NCBI GenBank assembly: GCA_029783825.1
Contig: JAREIK010000775.1
Location: 212,794 to 276,793, forward strand
Direction: 5' to 3'
DNA: 64,000 nt
From: Sapria himalayana
Lineage: Eukaryota; Streptophyta; Magnoliopsida; Malpighiales; Rafflesiaceae
This document shows positions 26,516-39,771 of this stretch, piece after piece. A program made the translations under genes and the position numbers. Numbering within the stretch: position 1 is the first letter of the stretch; every line of letters starts with the position of its first letter. The notes below the pieces were generated by a model. The model saw only the letters and a program-made list of their open reading frames with translations. It was not told where the DNA came from and made no database searches.

Positions 26516-27262
26516 GGGAAATGCCGTTGCTAAATCCGTAGCTAAATTACGTATTTTAAAAGGTAGAAACAATTCATCGTTATATTATATATTTTACTAG
26601 CTCAAGAAAATCCGTCGTTAAATCATAGATTTTATTAGCATGAGAAATTTTGTCACTAAATCCGTCGCTAAATCCATCGCTAAATCATGGATTCTATTAG
26701 CAAGAAAAATTCTATTGCTAAATTCATTGCTAAATCATAGATTCAATTAGCAAGAGAAATTTCGTCGCTAAATCTATCGCTAAATCGTAGATTTTAATAG
26801 TAAGGGAAATTCCGTCTCTAAATCCGTCGCAAAATAATGGATTTTATTAGCAAGGAAAATTTTGTCACTAAATCCGTCACTAAATCACGATTTTATTAGC
26901 AAGGAAAATTCCATCGCTAAATCCATCGCTAAATAATGGATTTTATTAGCACAAGAAATTTCGTCGCTAAATCCGTCGCTAAATGATAAATATTATTAGC
27001 AAGGGAAAATTTCTCGCTAAATCAGTCGCTAAATAATGGCTTGTTTTAGCGAGGGAAAATCCCTCGCTAAATCCATCACTAAATAATGACTTGTATTAGC
27101 ATGGGAAAATCCCTTGCTAAATCCGTTGCTAAATAATGGCTGGTATTAGCGAGTGATATTCGGTCGCTAATCCGTCTGTAAATTCCCGGCTTTTCTTGAG
27201 CGGAATTTACGAAAATTTTCTGTCACTAATCCATCGCTAATTCCGTCACTAAAAACCCCACT
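26516..27262 (-). repeat. CACTA 5' subterminal repeat array (~50-60 bp units)
   Basis: About a dozen units, each carrying CCGTCGCTAAATCC-type pairs followed by a T-rich spacer and TTAGCAAGGGAAA. This corresponds to the TTAGCGACGGA motif family at the other end. The last units near 27,150-27,250 are shorter and include GGCTTTTCTTGAGCGGAA, which may be a degraded terminus. The sequence passes directly into CTAT repeats at about 27,263. Confidence 0.85.
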
Positions 27263-30098
27263 TTCTATTTGATTATCTATATGTCTATCTATCAATCAAT
27301 CAATTAATCTATATACCTATCAATTTATCTATTTGTCTATATTTTCATATTACTATCTATCTATTTGTCTATCTAACTATTTATCTGTCAATCAATCAAT
27401 CTATCTATCTATCGAAATATATATCTATCAATTTATCTATCTATCTATATTTCCATATTACTATCTATCAATATATCTATTTATCTATGGATCTATTTAT
27501 CTATCTATATGTTTATCTATGTGTCAATCAATCTATCTATCTGTCAATCTATCTTTCAATATATCTTTCTATATATCTATCTATCTATATGTTTATCTAT
27601 CTATCTATCTTTCTATCTTTCTATCTCTCTATCTTTCTATCTTTCTATCTTTTTGCCTCTATTTGTCGATCTATTTATCTATCTATATATTCTTTCATTA
27701 TATTTACTAATTTGTCTATTAATCTGTGTATCAATTGGGCTATCAAACTATATATCAATCTGTCTATCAATCTAACTTTCAAAAAAATTATCAATCTGAC
27801 TATCTATCTGTCTATTTATCTTTTAATCTTTCTATATGTTTATCTATATATTTGTATATTATTCTTTCTATATATCTGTCTATCTATCTATCTATCTATC
27901 TATTTTTCTATCTATTTATCTATCGATCTATGAATCTATCGATCGATCTATGTATCTTTCTATCTATCTTTCTATCTATATATCTATTTATCTATTAGTA
28001 ACTTTCTATCTATTTATATGTCTATATATCTGAATATTTTTTTATTTATCTATCTATTTCTCTATCTATCAGTCAATCTATATCTATCAATCTCTTTGTC
28101 AATCTATCTATCTAATAATCTATCTATATATCTGTCTATCTATATTTTTATCAATTTATCTATGTATCTATTATCTATCTATCTATCTGTCATTTAATCT
28201 ATCTTACAATCTATTTATCATTTTCACTATCAATTTGTCTATCAATCTTTTTTTATATCTATATATCAATCAATCTTTTAATCTATCTATTAAAATGGCT
28301 ATTAATCTGTCTATCTATATGTCTATCATTCTATCAATCTTTCTATCTATATATCTAGCTATCTATCAATATATCTATATATGTATATATCTATCTATCG
28401 ATTTATCTGTTTATCTCTCTATCTATTTATCTACTTATCTATATATCTATCTGTTTGTCTATCAATATATCTATCTATCTATCTATCTTTCTTTCTATCT
28501 ATATGTGTATATATCTATCAATCAATCTATCTATCTATTTGTCTATATATCTATCAATATATCTATTTATCTATATATCTTTATGTCTAACTATCTATTT
28601 ATCTTTATATCTATCTATTTATTTATTTATCTATCTATCTATATATCTATCTATTTATTTATTTATCTATCTATCTATATATCTATCAAATTTTTTACCT
28701 ATCTCAATCTATCAATCAATCTATCTATCTATTTATCTTTCTATATATCTAAATGTCAATCAATCAATCTATCTATCTATTTATCTATCTATCTATTATA
28801 TATATATATATATATATATATATCTATCTATCTATCCATGTGTCTATCTATCTAGTCTAACTATATGTCTATCTATTTGTCTATTTATATATCTATCTAT
28901 CTATTTATCTATATATTTGTTTATCTAACTATCTATATATATATCTGTCTATCTATCTTTCTGTATGTCTGTTTATCTATCTATCTATCTATCTGTCTGT
29001 CTATCTATCTATCTGTATATCTATCTTTCTATCTATATATCAATCAATTAATATGTCTATCTATCTATCTATCTTATCTTTGTATGTATGTATCTATCTT
29101 TCTATTTGTTTGTTTGTCTATATATCTATATATCATTATGTCTATCAAATAGTCTATCAATCTCTCTATCAATTTTTCGATCAATCTATCAATAAATTTG
29201 TATATCAATCTATATATAAATATATCTATCAATCTATCTATCTATTTGTCTATCATCAATCTATATATTTGTCTATCTATCTATCTGTCTGTCTTTCTAT
29301 CTATATATCTATATTTATATCTATTTGTCTATTTATCTATCTAATAATCTATCTATCTATCTGTCTATATATATGGCTATTTATCTCTCTATCTATATAC
29401 CTTTCGAAATGTCTATCTATCTATCTATCTTTATAGCTATCTAATTATCTATCAATCTATCTATCTACCTAATAATTAATCTTCTATCTGTATATTTATA
29501 ATATATCTATCTATCTATTTGTTTATATATCTATCTATCTTTATATCCATATATTTATCTATTTATCAATCAATCTATCTATCTATATTTTATCTATCTA
29601 TCTATATATCTATATAGCTCTCTACATACCTATCTATCTATCTATTTGTCTTTCTAATTATTTATTTATATATCTCTATATCTTTCTTTCTATATATCTA
29701 TCTGTCTCTCTATCAATCTATCAGTCTATCAGTTTTTCAGTCTATTAGTCTATCTATCAATCTGACTATCAGTCTATCTATCTGTCTATTTGTATATCTA
29801 TGTATCTATCTATAAGTTTATCTATATATTTGTCTATTTGTTTATCCTTCTATCTTTCTATTTTATGTCAAAATGTTTATATGTCAATCTATATATCTAT
29901 GTAACTATCTAACTATTATATTTATCAATTAATTTATATATCTTCTTTCTATTTTTCTATCTCTCAGACTATCTAACTGTCTTTCTATTTTCGGCCTATT
30001 TTTCAATCTTTCTATATATATATATATATCTATCTATCACTCATTCAATATATTTACCTTTATATTTGTCAGTTTATCTAAATATCTATCTAACAAAT
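27263..30098 (+). repeat. Degenerate (CTAT)n satellite array, block 2
   Basis: Same unit and same polarity as block 1. It includes an AT run near 28,798-28,822. Open frames are repeat artefacts. It ends at about 30,098, where non-repetitive DNA begins without CACTA-like subterminal repeats. Confidence 0.95.
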
Positions 30099-31075
30099 AG
30101 GAAATCAAGTTATTATCAACAATTTGTATTGGAGGTTTAGGTTGTGCAATATGATTCACCATTGGGCAAAGTTACTATTGATGATAATAATGAATTTAAT
30201 AAATAGTAAAAATTTTCCAGACAATATCAGCATGATAAAAGAGGTGTTCGCAATTCTTATACATAGTATATTGCAAGAATTGTCTAGAAGAATTTATATT
30301 TTGTAGACAGTAATACTTGCATTTGAAGGAAAAATGAAAATAAAAAAAATCTATTGAATGAAATTTGGATTCTTGAAAATATAGATGGAGGATTATATAT
30401 ACTAGAAAATCTATATCAACCCCTTCTGAGGAAGATGATAGAGTCAAAGAAGAAAGAAGAGCACATGCTAGCACATGAATTCATCTGAAATATGATATCT
30501 TACAAACTTACTTTCAATATAAAAATGAGAAGAGCATAGTAAGGCTTACGATGGCTCTTGCTAGTATATACGAAAAGCTAATTGATGCTAAAATAGTGTA
30601 CATGATAAGGTGTTTTTTCAATCTGAAGTTGACAGAAAGCACATTAGTGACCCAACAACTCAATAAAGTCAACACAATCACAACCCAATTAAGTTTGTTT
30701 GGAATTGAAGTCAATAATGAAGTATGTGCTTTGATACTTTTGTGTTCTCTATCAAAAATTATAATATTATAATTATAGTTGCTCATAGTTCATCAAGAAC
30801 TAATAAATTGAAATTTGATGATGTTCGAGATCTAATTCCCAGCAAGGAGATTCAACAGAGATAGACAAGTGAAACATCAACCTCTTTAGAATTATATCCA
30901 AAGTTAATTGAAAGAAATTCAACCAAGAGAAAATGTTAAAGCAAATCAAAAACAAGAGGTCTAAACCTAAGAATCATTGTAATTATAATAGCTCAAAGAC
31001 CATTAAGTATTAAAATTATAGAGAGACAAGACACTACAAAAATCAATGCAAGTGTTAGTTATTTTATAGCATGGT
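30099..31075 (+). pseudogene. Ty1/copia gag remnant
   Basis: At 30,551-30,760 the frame reads ALASIYEKLIDAKIVYMIRC, then LNKVNTITTQLSLFGIEVN and ALILLCSLS, matching plant copia gag (UBN2-type). It resumes with RTNKLKFDDVRDLIPSKEI (about 30,797-30,853) and TSETSTS. A ruined zinc knuckle (NYRETRHYKNQCK) lies near 31,016-31,060. Frameshifts and stops separate these pieces, and 30,099-30,540 is weaker. Protease, integrase and reverse transcriptase are absent, so this is a fragment. It abuts CTAT block 2 on the left. Confidence 0.75.
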
Positions 31076-32019
31076 AAAATGTATCACAAGTATATGAGTT
31101 TAACAAGTAATAATGTGAACTCTATGAATCTGGATTATCATTTCATTGATATTTATTATTTGGATTAATTATCAAAGTTTCTTCATTATCTAAGCTTACA
31201 ATAAGTAAATAGTTTCTAGTGTTTACTCAAGTAAACAATTCTATGGTTAGCTTACAATAAGTACACAGTATCAAGTCCATGGGTATACAATTTATTAGTT
31301 AATGGCTATAGAGGTGATAAAATATGTGAGAGCTACTCATCCATATAGGTGGAACTTCTCAAACCCATCAAAAAGTCATCGGCATCAATTCATGTAGGAA
31401 ATAATGTATGTTAGATGAGCTGGATATCTTATATATTTTAAGTTAGTATGATTCATATTGATAGTCAATTCTAGGGTATTTATAAGGGAGCCTATGCGGC
31501 ATTTAATTAAAGATAGTAATTAAAATATAGTCAAATATATATATTGTATTTAAATGTCTTGTAAATTAGTATCAGTATACATAAAGCCTATTGCATTTTT
31601 ATTTGAACTAATTGAAACCCGATCAATAAATATTTACAGATATTAATTTGACATTAACAGATATTAATGTGACTATACTTTAAATTTATAGATATTAAAT
31701 ACACTCTTACATTTTTATAAGAGGGTGTGGTTTTCCCTATACATAAAGTCATGTATAAAATATAGTTTACAGATATTAATTTAATTATACTTATTGGGTA
31801 GGCAAGGCATTATGGACTAATAGATATTTTCATAATGCAAATTTATTAGACGTGTATTTCAGAATGATGACTTACAAATTTCAAATATACATTATTAAAA
31901 TTCTATCATAAAGTCAATATATCTTTATTTCTGTAAAATATGTATATAATGTTATATGTATAATAGTAATTATATCTGAAATACATGACATGTATATTGA
32001 ATGTATCATATATATATAT
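31076..32019. other. Unassigned DNA, possible LTR remnant at 31,410-31,650
   Basis: Follows the gag remnant. A TGTTAGATGAGC start near 31,408 and text such as TCTTGTAAATTAGTATCAGT resemble the LTR of plant copia elements. No paired copy was found in the window, so the call is weak. The rest is AT-rich without recognisable content. Confidence 0.3.
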
Positions 32020-33340
32020 ATTGTTATGTTTATGTATAGTTATGTTTATGTAAACTATTTTTATAGTTATAAATATAATAAAATACACTTATATATTTAT
32101 GTGTTATATACACACTGCCCAACACAAAACACCCATTTTGTGTTATATATGATTAAGTTTATATAAACAATCCAATTATAATTAAATTAACAGATTATGT
32201 ATTTAAAAAAAGTATAATAATATTAACAGAATATGTATTAAAAAAAAGTATAATTAAATTAAGTTTATATTAGCATACCTACTACCCAAAAAACAAAAAT
32301 GCATTAGGTATGTATCACAATAAGTATTATTAAATTAATGTATATGATTAAAAAAAGAATTTTAGAAAAAAAATTAACAGAATCAATACGCATTAAGATA
32401 ATCGATGAATAATTAGGGTAGAAAACGTACCTCAAATCAATAACAAATTATCGCTTAATTCGAATATGTTTTTGGTGCATCGGTGTCGAGAAAAGAATGG
32501 AGGACTGTGGATTAATTGTGTCGCTTATTCTTCGAAAATGTTGGGAGAAAGATGGAGGATATCTCGACAAAATAAACATTAAATAACAAATTATATATAT
32601 TTCCAAAATATTTATATTTTTAATTATAAAACTATTAAATAAATAATATAATATATATATATATATATATAATACAAAAAGATTCATTTATTTTCTTTAC
32701 TATCAAAATTTTTTCAACTAAATTAATGTGAATGCAGCAAGGTACAAATAAAAAATATACACCTTATAATTTTTTTTTATAATATTAATTAAACAATAAA
32801 TATATAAACAATTTAAAAAATATATATGTTTAGCCTTATAAAAAAAATATCAAATAGCTATAAAATTATCAAACTTGATATAATAAGACATAAATGAAAA
32901 GATGATTTGTCTTCTATCCACTCTCCTAAGAGTTATAAAATACTCTTAATATTAAAAAATATATAAAAATTTATATTTTTTTGTTATAAATTTTTAAGAA
33001 TTCATCATATTAATTTTTATGAAGATAATATATAATAATTTTAAAGGCATAAAATTTCATATTATTTGATATCATTTATAATTTTTAAAATTCAAAAAAT
33101 TACATAAAGTGATAAGATAATTAAAAAAAGTTATATTAATTATTTTAATAAAGACTGAATGTTAAAAGTTAATAGAAAAAATATTACTCAATTGTTTAAT
33201 TCTTATAAATTTTAGTAGGGGCAAACATATATGTATTTATTTTTAAATATTAATTTATTTATTTTAACTTTAATGAAAACATTTATATTTTTTTTATATT
33301 TCAAAATTTTCAAATTTTGTATTAATTATATTTTTTAAAA
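32020..33340 (-). repeat. Module B, copy 2
   Basis: Direct, diverged copy of 24,850-26,000, with the same order of landmarks: TATATGATTAAG, GTACCTCAAATCAA, GCATCGGTGTCGAG, AT run, AACAATAAATATATAAACAAT, CATAAATGAA. It preserves the minus-strand splice donor at 32,431/32,430 but lacks the 19-bp expansion. No transposase follows at the expected distance on the minus strand, so this is part of a deleted CACTA copy. Confidence 0.75.
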
Positions 33341-33894
33341 GTTTCCTATATACTACAGTATATATGTACGTATATACTGAAGTATTATATGTACATATAT
33401 ATAATCATATAGCCTCAAATGACACAAAACTACAACAAATTAGTATTATCCCATTTATACTTCACAAAGGTGGAACAAAACTTCGCTATCAACATAAATA
33501 AGAAATACGAAGATTATTTAAATTTTGGAAAATATCTCTAAAAAATCATAGAGAAAAACCTGGAAGATGAGCCACGAGCTAGGCTTGGGGCATCAAAGTT
33601 CACATCTTGCCTCCCCATAACCAGAACTCTCTATCAGTCCCAAGGTTTATAAGGGGGTTGCTCTGCACTGCCATGCATGAGTTGACAAGCTAACAAAAGA
33701 ACTAGCAGATGAAATTGAGACTGATCATTTGTAGCAGTAACCATGAAAATATAAATAGGAATCTTAAACATAGAAAAAATGAGCACTCCACCATGCTAAT
33801 GTGCAACACAAAATGATGAATAAATTATTAGAATAATAATTTTGAATAACTATAATCTAAGAAATCTTTGTCATGCATATTTAAAACAATGACA
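33341..33894. other. Palindromic AT minisatellite and unassigned insert
   Basis: 33,345-33,410 carries the same GTACATATATAC palindromes as module A. 33,411-33,894 is unassigned and somewhat GC-richer around 33,555-33,690, without a recognisable coding frame. Confidence 0.45.
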
Positions 33895-34672
33895 TAACAC
33901 AATTTAATTACCTCTTATTCATCAATGTATCTACCGATAATGCATAAAGTATAATCTATCTATGCATTAATGTTGTTTTCTCATCCTCAGCTCCTCCGAT
34001 CACCATCTTTCAGGTGCTACAAAGTTATCCGAGTCACGGTGCAACATGTCCAGTAAAAAAAATTCCTCACTTATATAATCTTCATATGGAGAACAATGAG
34101 GTACCATATCAGTACGAAATTTAAATAAGTGAATAAAATCAAAAAAAACAAATAAAGAAAGTTAAGTTTTAATAAATATATAATACTATAGTATATATGT
34201 TCATATATACTATAGTTATATTATCATATATTACTATAGAATTATATGTACATATATACTAAGTACGTATATACTCAGTATACATGTACATATAATGCGA
34301 TAGTATTATATGTACAAATATTACAGTAATATATGTGTGTATATACATACGTATATACAACATTTGCTGCTAGTGTTGCTGTCGCCACCACAGCTGCTAC
34401 TACTGCTCCAGCTGTTGCTACTACCGTTGCCCCTACTACTGCTGCCATTGTTGGTTCCATTGCCCCTGATGCAGCCGCCGTTGCTACTCATACCGGCACA
34501 ACTATTGCTACTCCTGCTATTGTTGTTGCTGCTGTTGTCACTACTCCCACTGCTCCCACTGCTACTACTGCTACCGTGGCAGCTACTGCCACTGCCGCGG
34601 CAACTACTACCGCTACCATGGTAGCTACTGCCGCTGCCACGGCAACTACTAGCGCTAGGTACCACTAATAAT
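33895..34672 (+). repeat. Module A, copy 3
   Basis: Same order as copies 1 and 2: the conserved block (ATCAATGTATCTACCGATAA, CTCCTCCGATCACCATCTTT), AT palindromes (34,185-34,365), and a GC-rich triplet tract (34,366-34,665) read as an Ala/Thr/Val-rich frame of about 110 codons ending at TAA 34,666. The CATACCTATAATAGG tail of copies 1 and 2 is missing. Confidence 0.8.
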
Positions 34673-35183
34673 AAAAGTGGGAATGGTGATGATGCTCGAC
34701 TGATGAAAATTTCTACCAACCCCTCGTTTTGAGATTGAGCGAGTTTTTGACGTGATGGCGAGCTACTTCTCCCTAAACAAGACCCGATATTCCTCTTGGC
34801 ACTCGCGGCCTATAAAAATCAGGTAATGATACATTTTTCCTTCCAATTGAATATAGTTTTGTGAGATGTAATAAACTTACACGAGACTACATGAGCATCA
34901 TTATCATCATCCTAATACATATTACAATTATAACCAATCATTGCAGTGCCTACAACAAGAAAACTTATTTCTTCATACATATGCTTTGTACCATGTGATA
35001 ATTACATATCTACACAATTACTAAAAGATTTAAGACCAACCTATGGCTGCATGGCTGGCCTAGATAAGAAAAATCTTTATGCCACAGCTTGGGAACGGTC
35101 TAATATTCATGACTCTTATGACCTGCATCCGTAAGTATTCATTATGATGATGACCAGACCAGCCTCAGCAATTATATATTCAA

Positions 35184-35215
<32 letters not shown>

Positions 35216-36599
35216 TTGAATGGGCGTGTATGTATGACAATATATACATGTCTACAAATATATATATATGCACCCACTTATGTACATACTCAATATATAC
35301 CTACATATATACTTAGTATATACCAAGTATATTCATACTTATATACTCGGTATTTGTACATATATAGTGCATGCCATGCACCACATGACTGAAAATAAAG
35401 ATCAGCAAACCACAAGAGATAGCACATGAGCCCCAGTATTGCACTGCCAGAACATCCAACTCTACATGGTAAGTAGAAACCTAGTATAATTAACAAATTG
35501 CATTGGCTTTAGACATTACGAAAACTAATTGACAAATAGAAAATAAAAAAAGTCACCCGGTGAAAATCAGAACAATACATGCCCAGAAAACCGGAATTTT
35601 TATCTTCCAAAACAAAATAAAAAAACAACATGTGCCAAAACAAAATAATACAATCTTTAATGACCTTGATGCAAATTCAATCACAACATGCTTTCTATCT
35701 TATAAATCTAACATGCTCTCGAAGATAAATTTTCATCATGTATTTATTCTTCTGTGTGGCTTTGTACTTGGTCTCTTTTATATGTTTGGTTGCATTTGAA
35801 ATGAGGCACCTAAACGCAAGTATTTAAATTATTGAACATGATATGAAAGTGGGAGAAATAAAAATCATAATGCCGCCACCATCACCATATTTCATCTAAC
35901 ATGTTGGAGACTGCCCCAAGACACATGATGTTTTTTTGAAGAACAAAAGTAAAAGTGTTTGGAGCATGCCATCAATATAAAGCACTACACTGCCTAGACT
36001 AGATACAAGTGAAATAAATAATACATAAATTAAAATAGTGTAATAGATATAATGAATATTATATATATTCATAACCTCAAACTTAAAAGAAAAAAGAAAT
36101 TAAGATACTCCAGATAATTCTCATTAAAATCTTTGCCAACAATTGTGATGAGAATAGTTATTGCCTGGCCTGGCACGTGGCGAACATACAATAGCCTAGG
36201 TTTGAACCAGGAAAGCCTAGGCATGCCCTCATCAGGGCCTGTCTATGGTACATTGTTCACTTCACAAGGGCACAGGCTCTGGACACTGGACGCCTATGGG
36301 CCATGTCCCCTATATAGTGTGTGCAGGCGGAAAGTGCTGAGCATGATGGCAGCATTATATCATTATACTATACATAACATAGATGTGTTAATTGTTATGT
36401 GTATCTATATATACACATAATATAATTATTGTGTATTACAATATACTAAATATATACATAATGTATATAGAATGTACATAAAATCTGTATATACACTCAT
36501 ATTGAATATATACATATACACATTGTATATAGACAGAAATTATTGTGTAGATACATGGATACATAATGTAAATATAAAATATATACATACATACCTAGT
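34673..36599. other. Unassigned mosaic DNA, no gene recognised
   Basis: Contains a (TG)n run at 35,185-35,213, GTATATAC-type palindromes at 35,230-35,370, and GC-richer islands near 34,720-34,810 and 36,165-36,340. The frame across 36,133-36,420 has no known domain. A phrase AAAGATCAGCAAACCAC at about 35,397 recurs near 37,003, pointing to an old internal duplication. Confidence 0.4.
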
Positions 36600-37164
36600 A
36601 TATAAAAAATTTAAAATTATGAATTAAAAAAAATATTAAAAAATTATTTAATTTAAAATTATAATTAATACTTATTAAAATAAAATATGGTAACATTATC
36701 TTTCAAAATAAAACTAAAACATAAAAAATATTACAAATCATTAAGTCATAAAATGATAAAAATTATAAAATGGTTTTCAATCTAACTGTTATGATTTGTA
36801 CAACTTTAAATTTTATCATATACATCATCATATGTATTTTGTTATAATGTAAGAATTTGATTTTGAAGGCTCATCTATGTATTATCTTAATCATTCTATC
36901 ATAATAAATTTTCAATAATATTGATTGTAATTTGATTTTCCTCTCTAAAATAATATTCACAATCATAAATACGATAGATTTTAATATACACTAAACATAG
37001 TAAAGATCAGCAAATCACGAGACATTTTAGATATCACGAAAAAAGTTAATATAATTTTTACAAACTCAATGCATCTAGATTCTTCATATCCTTTAAAAGA
37101 AGTAGAACAATAATTGATGTCAAAGTATTTTAACAGGTTATAAAGACTCATATTTGATAAACCA
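36600..37164. other. AT-rich unassigned DNA
   Basis: No gene or named repeat is recognised. Confidence 0.4.
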
Positions 37165-38822
37165 ACCTATCACTTACCTCTAACTTATTTGAATTAAAAA
37201 GATATCATCTTCAGATACTTCATAATCATAATTTCATTAAACAAAAATACTTAATTTCTTAATATTTAAATAAATTTTTAATTAATCATAAATTTTACTT
37301 TTTTATTCTTATATCTGATTAATCCCTAATCTAAATGTAAAAAGTTTTTATAGTTACACATATAGTATGATACAATTATTTATATTTATATGTTATTATA
37401 CATATAATATATATAGTTATAAATATGTTATATATAATTAAACATTTAGTTATATATAGATATTTTCATATAATAAGTTATATGTAGTTATACATAAATA
37501 TATACAATGTTATAAACAAATATATAGATTTACATATTTATATACATATATGTATACATAATTACAAATATAGTTATATTTAATTATATAGAGTTTTATA
37601 TAGTTATACAAATATTTATATATAGGTATACACATATAGTTTAGTAGTAGATATAACAAATGAAAAGTTTTAGATTACTACAAACCTTGTAAAATTTTAA
37701 TTTAATGCAAACCATGCTAAATTCTACTTCACTGAAAACTCTATGTCATGATTTTGCAAAACTTTATGTCATAAATATATAAAACTGTAAAATATTTGTA
37801 CATATATACTGTAGTATATATGTATATATATACTATTATATATGTACTTATACATATATAGCAGTATATATGTATACACTAGTATATATGTATATGTACA
37901 TATATACTAGTATATATGTACAAGTATTTCTATGTACATATATACTCAGTAAATGTACACATACACTACAGTGTATATGTACATATTTACATGTATACAT
38001 ATACACTATAGTATATATGTACATGTATGTACATTTTCAATGTAGTGTATATATGTACAAGTATGTACAAATAAACTAGTAAATACTTATACATATATAC
38101 CAGTATATATGTATATGTACATATAATATATGTAAATATATGCTACAGGGTACATGTACATATATACTCAATCAAGTTCCACTTGTAAAATTACTTGGCT
38201 ACTCAATGGATGTTTTCATGTAGATATCAAGTGAATAAGCAAAGCACAAACTAGATGATAAGTAATATTAAATAGAAATGCATAATAGTCTAGAGAAGTT
38301 CATAAATCAACCATGAAAGAAACATAATAGCGAACCTAATATGATTACAAGTTTCAAATTTTATGAATATTTATTCACCATTCATTAGTTTAATAATGAA
38401 AAAAGAAAGCTGTATGTGATTGCTATCATAAAAATCATACTTGATTTTTGAGATAGGTTTGCATTGATCCATAACTTCAAAAACCTCATTTTGAGTAGCA
38501 GCAAACTCAAGATATTTGTATGATTTTATTACCAACTCATGTAGCTTTCCCTAAGTGTACCCAATGAACTGAGGATGTAAATTGTTAAACAAATTTGAGC
38601 TTATATTACTCTCATTATTATAGGAACATTGTGATATGATTACAAGTTTCAAATTTTATGAATATTTTATCAGCATTCATTAGTCTTATAAGGAAAAAGA
38701 AAGTAGTGTATGATAGCTATCATCCAAATCATACCTGATTTCTGAGGCTGTTTTGTATTGATCCATAGCTCCAAGTAATTATAAGTAGTTATACATAAAT
38801 TTATACAATGTTATAAACAAAT
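37165..38822 (+). repeat. Module C, direct copy (inverted partner at 62,878-64,000)
   Basis: Its reverse complement is at the right end of the window: the two run antiparallel from CTTACCTCTAACTTATTTG (37,176) to GATCCATAGCTCCAAGTAAT (38,761). Inside are a GTACATATATAC/GTATATATGTAC palindromic minisatellite (37,795-38,168) and an internal direct duplication of about 150 bp (38,337-38,490 and 38,632-38,785, period 295 bp). The inverted partner lacks one of these copies and about 0.4 kb around it. Confidence 0.85.
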
Positions 38823-39771
38823 ATATATATTTACATATATGTATAGATAGTTACAAATATAGTTATATATAATTATATAGAGTGTTATATAGTTATATAT
38901 AATTATATAGAGTGTTATATAGTTATACAAATATTTATATATATTTATATACATATAGTTAAACATAATGTAGTATGTTGTTATACATGTAATTATAAAT
39001 ATAGTTACATGTGGTTATACATATAGTTACGCATATAGTTATACTTATATTTATACTTGTAGATATATATATATTTTTTCTTATAATTTTATATAATTAT
39101 ACATATAGTTATGTATAGGTATAGATATAATAAAATACATTTTTATATACTAATATATACAAATGTATATTAAATATAAGTTGTAAATTATATATTTAAA
39201 TTAAGTTATGTATAAAGCTTTTATAGTTATACATATAATAAGATATAATTATTTATAGTTATATGTTATTATACATATAGTATATATAGCTATAAATATT
39301 TTTATATAGTTATACATAAATATAGAAAGTTATAAATAAATATATAAATTTACATATATGTATACATAGTTACAATATAGTTGTATTTAATTATATAGTA
39401 TTATATATCTATACAAATATTTATATATAGTTATACAAATATTTATATATAGTTATACACATATAGTTAAAAATAATGTTGTATGTTGTTACACATGTAA
39501 TTATACATATAGTTATTTGTGGTTATACATATAGTTACACATAAAGTTATACTTATATTTATACATGTAGCCATATATATTTTTTAATATAATTCTATAT
39601 ATGTATACATATAGTTATCTATAGGTATATATATGGTAAAATATATTTTTATATACTAATATATAAAAATGTATATTAAATATATGTTGTTAATTATATT
39701 TTTAAATTTTAGTTATGTATAATATTTTATAGTTATACATATGGTCAAAGACAATTATTTATAGTTATATT
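38823..39771. repeat. AT-rich tandem units, ~0.5 kb period
   Basis: Same unit as 21,300-22,195. The landmark TAGTATG/TTGTATG followed by TATACATG or TACACATG occurs at 38,971 and 39,479, a 508-bp period. The third unit is interrupted by the ARF retrocopy. Confidence 0.8.

Larger units (their letters stand above)
11680..27262 (-). mobile_element. Decayed CACTA (En/Spm-type) transposon, insertion 1
   Basis: Seen: a terminal sequence at 11,680 close to the plant CACTA consensus (AACTACAAGAAAAATTCC, first C replaced by A), subterminal repeats with TAGCTAGGGA and TTAGCGACGGA-type motifs at both ends, and two minus-strand transposase pseudogenes between them. The same CTAT satellite lies on both sides, so the element sits inside the array. 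Known: plant CACTA elements carry a TNP2-type transposase and a second protein, short TIRs beginning CACTA and subterminal repeat arrays. The right edge is less certain: repeats stop near 27,255 with no clear TIR, and no matching 3-bp target duplication could be paired. Given the minus-strand genes, the 5' end is on the right. At about 15.6 kb with nested repeats it is long but within the range of large plant CACTAs. Confidence 0.85.

Noticed and set aside
34275..34719. Gly/Ser-rich minus-strand frame
   Set aside because: Complement of the Ala/Thr triplet tract, with no domain and no supporting signals.
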